From JABAAE01 sp905480545 (GTDB taxonomy: Bacteria; Planctomycetota; Planctomycetia; Pirellulales; Pirellulaceae), in the NCBI GenBank assembly GCA_943788025.1, contig CALSOR010000003.1, forward strand, positions 62,001-126,000: DNA of 64,000 nt, given 5' to 3'. The first letter of the stretch is position 1; the number at the start of each line of letters is the position of its first letter. Position numbers and translations under genes: made by a program. Below are positions 63,625 to 64,000 of this stretch, one piece after another. The notes beneath the pieces were generated by a model, which saw only the letters and a list, made by a program, of their open reading frames with translations, was not told the DNA's origin and ran no database searches.

Positions 63625-64000
63625 TCAGGACAGCTCGTGAATCGGGTTAACAGCGTCACCAAATTTCTCGAGTTTTACACCCATCTTTTCCATCATGCTC
63701 AAATAAAGTCGGCACATCTGCCGGTTTTCATTTTTTGAAAAATCGAGGTTCTGGCCTCCTTTCAACTGCCCCCCGGCTTTGCCGACCATCACAACGGGCA
63801 ATCGGTTGGCTTCATGATTGCCGTGCAACATACTAGAGCAAAGCATGATCATGGAATTGTCCAAAGCGGTGCGATCACCTTCTTGAATTTCGTCAAGTCG
63901 CTTTGCAATGTAAGCCATTTGCTCTAGGAAAAACTGATTGACCTTCAACCAGTCGTCTGAGTCACTGTGGGAAAGCAAGTGATGGATCATGTAATCGACA
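63625..64000 (-). CDS. DUF1552 protein, C-terminal part (gene runs off the window)
   Basis: Only the last 125 residues are in the window; the frame stays open to base 64000 through VDYMIHHLLSHSD. It matches the end of planctomycete DUF1552 proteins: VNQFFLEQMAYIAKRLDEI, LDNSMIMLCSSMLHGNHEA, LPVVMVGKAGGQLKGGQNL, RLYLSMMEKMGVKLEKFGD. These exported proteins normally pair with a DUF1549-type or DUF1587/1592/1595-type gene, which would lie outside the window. Function unproven. Confidence 0.88.
   Translation of the reverse strand, partial: VDYMIHHLLSHSDSDDWLKVNQFFLEQMAYIAKRLDEIQEGDRTALDNSMIMLCSSMLHGNHEANRLPVVMVGKAGGQLKGGQNLDFSKNENRQMCRLYLSMMEKMGVKLEKFGDAVNPIHELS

Overview
The window reads as a chromosomal segment of a planctomycete, most likely of the Pirellulaceae type. 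The main evidence is a set of families that are largely confined to, or strongly expanded in, that phylum: a PSCyt1/DUF1549/DUF1553 protein paired with a DUF1501 protein, a DUF1552 protein, a DUF1598 protein, two DUF1559-type proteins and isolated cell-surface TPR proteins. Gram-negative traits are present (LpxK for lipid A, an O-antigen-ligase-like protein). Genes are mostly monocistronic or in pairs, on both strands, with long intergenic spacers and many clear intrinsic terminators. I see no tRNA or rRNA gene, CRISPR array, phage module or classical DNA-binding regulator.

Layout. 0-4.4 kb: a seven-haem cytochrome/TPR protein, an A-type Fe-S carrier, and a gene split by an in-frame TGA that I read as a selenocysteine thioredoxin-like protein. 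4.6-13.4 kb: a fused M14 carboxypeptidase/S9 dipeptidyl-peptidase, RNase III, two genes broken by single-base homopolymer indels, HisH and a UbiB-type kinase. 13.6-21.6 kb: DUF1501 (seven indels) with its intact DUF1549/1553 partner, an isochorismatase/ThuA fusion, LpxK and a zinc-ribbon protein. 22-31.8 kb: DUF1598, Rieske ferredoxin, MazG, a membrane protein with an ABC ATPase, then tandem repeats and an IS5/IS1182-like element where an ABC permease might be expected, then a SufS-like desulfurase divergent from a cysteine dioxygenase. 31.8-39.4 kb: a hydrolase-fold protein lacking its nucleophile, malate dehydrogenase, S21, an O-antigen-ligase/TPR protein and a decayed pectate lyase. 39.6-64 kb: vWA protein, second nucleophile-less hydrolase, methyltransferase, TrpC, epimerase, P-loop kinase, DUF1559 proteins, TPR protein, PLP decarboxylase, an active/inactive M16 pair, LepA, Tmk, a dicarboxylate symporter with a large inserted periplasmic domain, a SIMPL protein, glutathione peroxidase and the end of a DUF1552 gene.

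The strongest unusual signal is at 2.9-4.3 kb. A TGA sits exactly at the first Cys of a thioredoxin CxxC motif (UAGC), the frame stays open for about 395 codons beyond it, and a compact hairpin with a GGU loop lies 24 nt downstream, as expected for a bacterial SECIS. A second theme is intergenic micro-tandem duplication (13-20 bp units) at several unrelated places. A third is the uneven distribution of broken genes: some look like homopolymer indels with no other damage (possible sequence error), while the pectate lyase also carries nonsense codons and looks truly decayed.
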